Under the pieces are notes generated by a model. It worked only from the letters and a program-made list of their open reading frames with translations, was not told the DNA's origin and made no database searches. Below are positions 63,674-64,000 of a DNA stretch of 64,000 bases, one piece after another; within the stretch, counting starts at the first letter, position 1, and every line of letters starts with the position of its first letter. The stretch comes from Hyphomonadaceae bacterium BL14 (GTDB lineage: Bacteria; Pseudomonadota; Alphaproteobacteria; Caulobacterales; Maricaulaceae): contig CP091242.1 of the NCBI GenBank assembly GCA_027627705.1, positions 62,001-126,000 on the forward strand, in the 5' to 3' direction. The position numbers and the translations under genes are program-made.

Positions 63674-64000
63674 ATGACCGAGACCCGGACCCTTCCCCTT
63701 CTGCCGCTGCGCGATATCGTGGTGTTTCCGCACATGATCGTGCCCCTGTTTGTGGGCCGCGAGAAATCCGTGCGCGCGCTGGAAGAAGTCATGCGCGGCG
63801 ACAAGCAGATCCTGCTGGCCACCCAATTGAGCGCGGCGGACGATGACCCGTCGTCCGAGGCGATTTATGGCCAGGGCGTGATCGCCTCTGTGCTGCAGCT
63901 TCTGAAACTGCCTGACGGCACGGTGAAGGTTCTGGTCGAGGGCGGGCGGCGCATGGACGTGCTGCGCTATCTCGACAACCAGGCCTATTTCGAGGCCGAG
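63674..64000 (+). CDS. lon: Lon protease (N-terminal part only)
   Basis: 109 codons are present before the window ends; the full protein should be about 800 aa. The start TLPLLPLRDIVVFPHMIVPLFVGR is the classical Lon substrate-binding domain opening, followed by SVRALEEVM.GDKQILL.TQ and IYGQGVIASVLQLLKLPDGTVKVLVEGG. Lon is the ATP-dependent protease for damaged and certain regulatory proteins. In Caulobacter it is encoded next to clpX; here about 18 kb separate them. Confidence 0.97.
   Translation, partial: MTETRTLPLLPLRDIVVFPHMIVPLFVGREKSVRALEEVMRGDKQILLATQLSAADDDPSSEAIYGQGVIASVLQLLKLPDGTVKVLVEGGRRMDVLRYLDNQAYFEAE

Overview
The window is a gene-dense, high-GC stretch of an alphaproteobacterial chromosome. 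It is most like the Maricaulis/Oceanicaulis/Hyphomonas/Caulobacter side of the class. That placement is inferred from an EcfG-type sigma factor with GGAAC-N16/17-GTT promoters, a tig-clpP-clpX block, a ccoNOQP-ccoGHIS operon, a split glycine dehydrogenase behind a tandem glycine riboswitch, and the general style of the proteins. No phage, insertion sequence, CRISPR array or plasmid gene was seen. The ends cut two genes: a BaiN/HI0933-type flavoprotein on the left (C-terminus missing) and lon on the right (only the first 109 codons present).

Layout. 1-4.2 kb: flavoprotein, then a small stress cluster of two PRC-barrel genes and an EcfG-like sigma factor; each PRC gene has its own EcfG-type promoter. 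4.3-8.6 kb: UbiB-family kinase, alpha/beta hydrolase, a BciB/HCAR-like iron-sulfur flavoprotein and a BLUF blue-light sensor. 8.8-18.0 kb: two giant genes, a trifunctional propionyl-CoA synthase (1834 aa) and a bifunctional malonyl-CoA reductase (1226 aa). Together they form the malonyl-CoA to 3-hydroxypropionate to propionyl-CoA arm of the 3-hydroxypropionate bi-cycle, and are the most notable metabolic content here. 18.0-28.4 kb: SOUL-family protein, a TauE/SafE-like membrane protein, and the complete cbb3 oxidase structural and assembly operon. 28.7-38.1 kb: katG, an Ntn-hydrolase acylase, a peroxiredoxin, YqgE, a TetR/hydrolase pair, a MATE exporter and a TPMT-like methyltransferase. 38.2-41.2 kb: a tail-to-tail histidine kinase/LuxR-type regulator pair and tRNA-Leu(UAG).

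41.2-41.8 kb: directly behind the tRNA lies an array of six perfect 85-bp tandem repeats plus a 54-bp partial copy. Each full unit carries an intrinsic-terminator-like hairpin. I find no gene in it and consider it the most unusual non-coding object in the window. 42.0-45.7 kb: trigger factor with a histone-like Lys/Ala tail, clpP and clpX. 45.8-54.0 kb: HNH nuclease, esterase, gluQ, GNAT, EAL phosphodiesterase, rnhA, ispH, a lipoprotein and argS. 54.0-59.4 kb: glycine riboswitch and gcvT-gcvH-(PaiB-like)-gcvPA-gcvPB, where the PaiB-like flavin protein is translationally coupled inside the operon. 59.6-64 kb: small membrane protein, GST, an Lhr-type helicase, a hairpin-rich intergenic element and lon.

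Together the genes suggest an aerobic, probably marine heterotroph able to respire at low oxygen (cbb3). It has a general stress response, peroxide defence and blue-light sensing. It also seems able to channel malonyl-CoA or 3-hydroxypropionate into propionyl-CoA. Nothing in the window shows a complete autotrophic cycle or photosynthesis genes proper.
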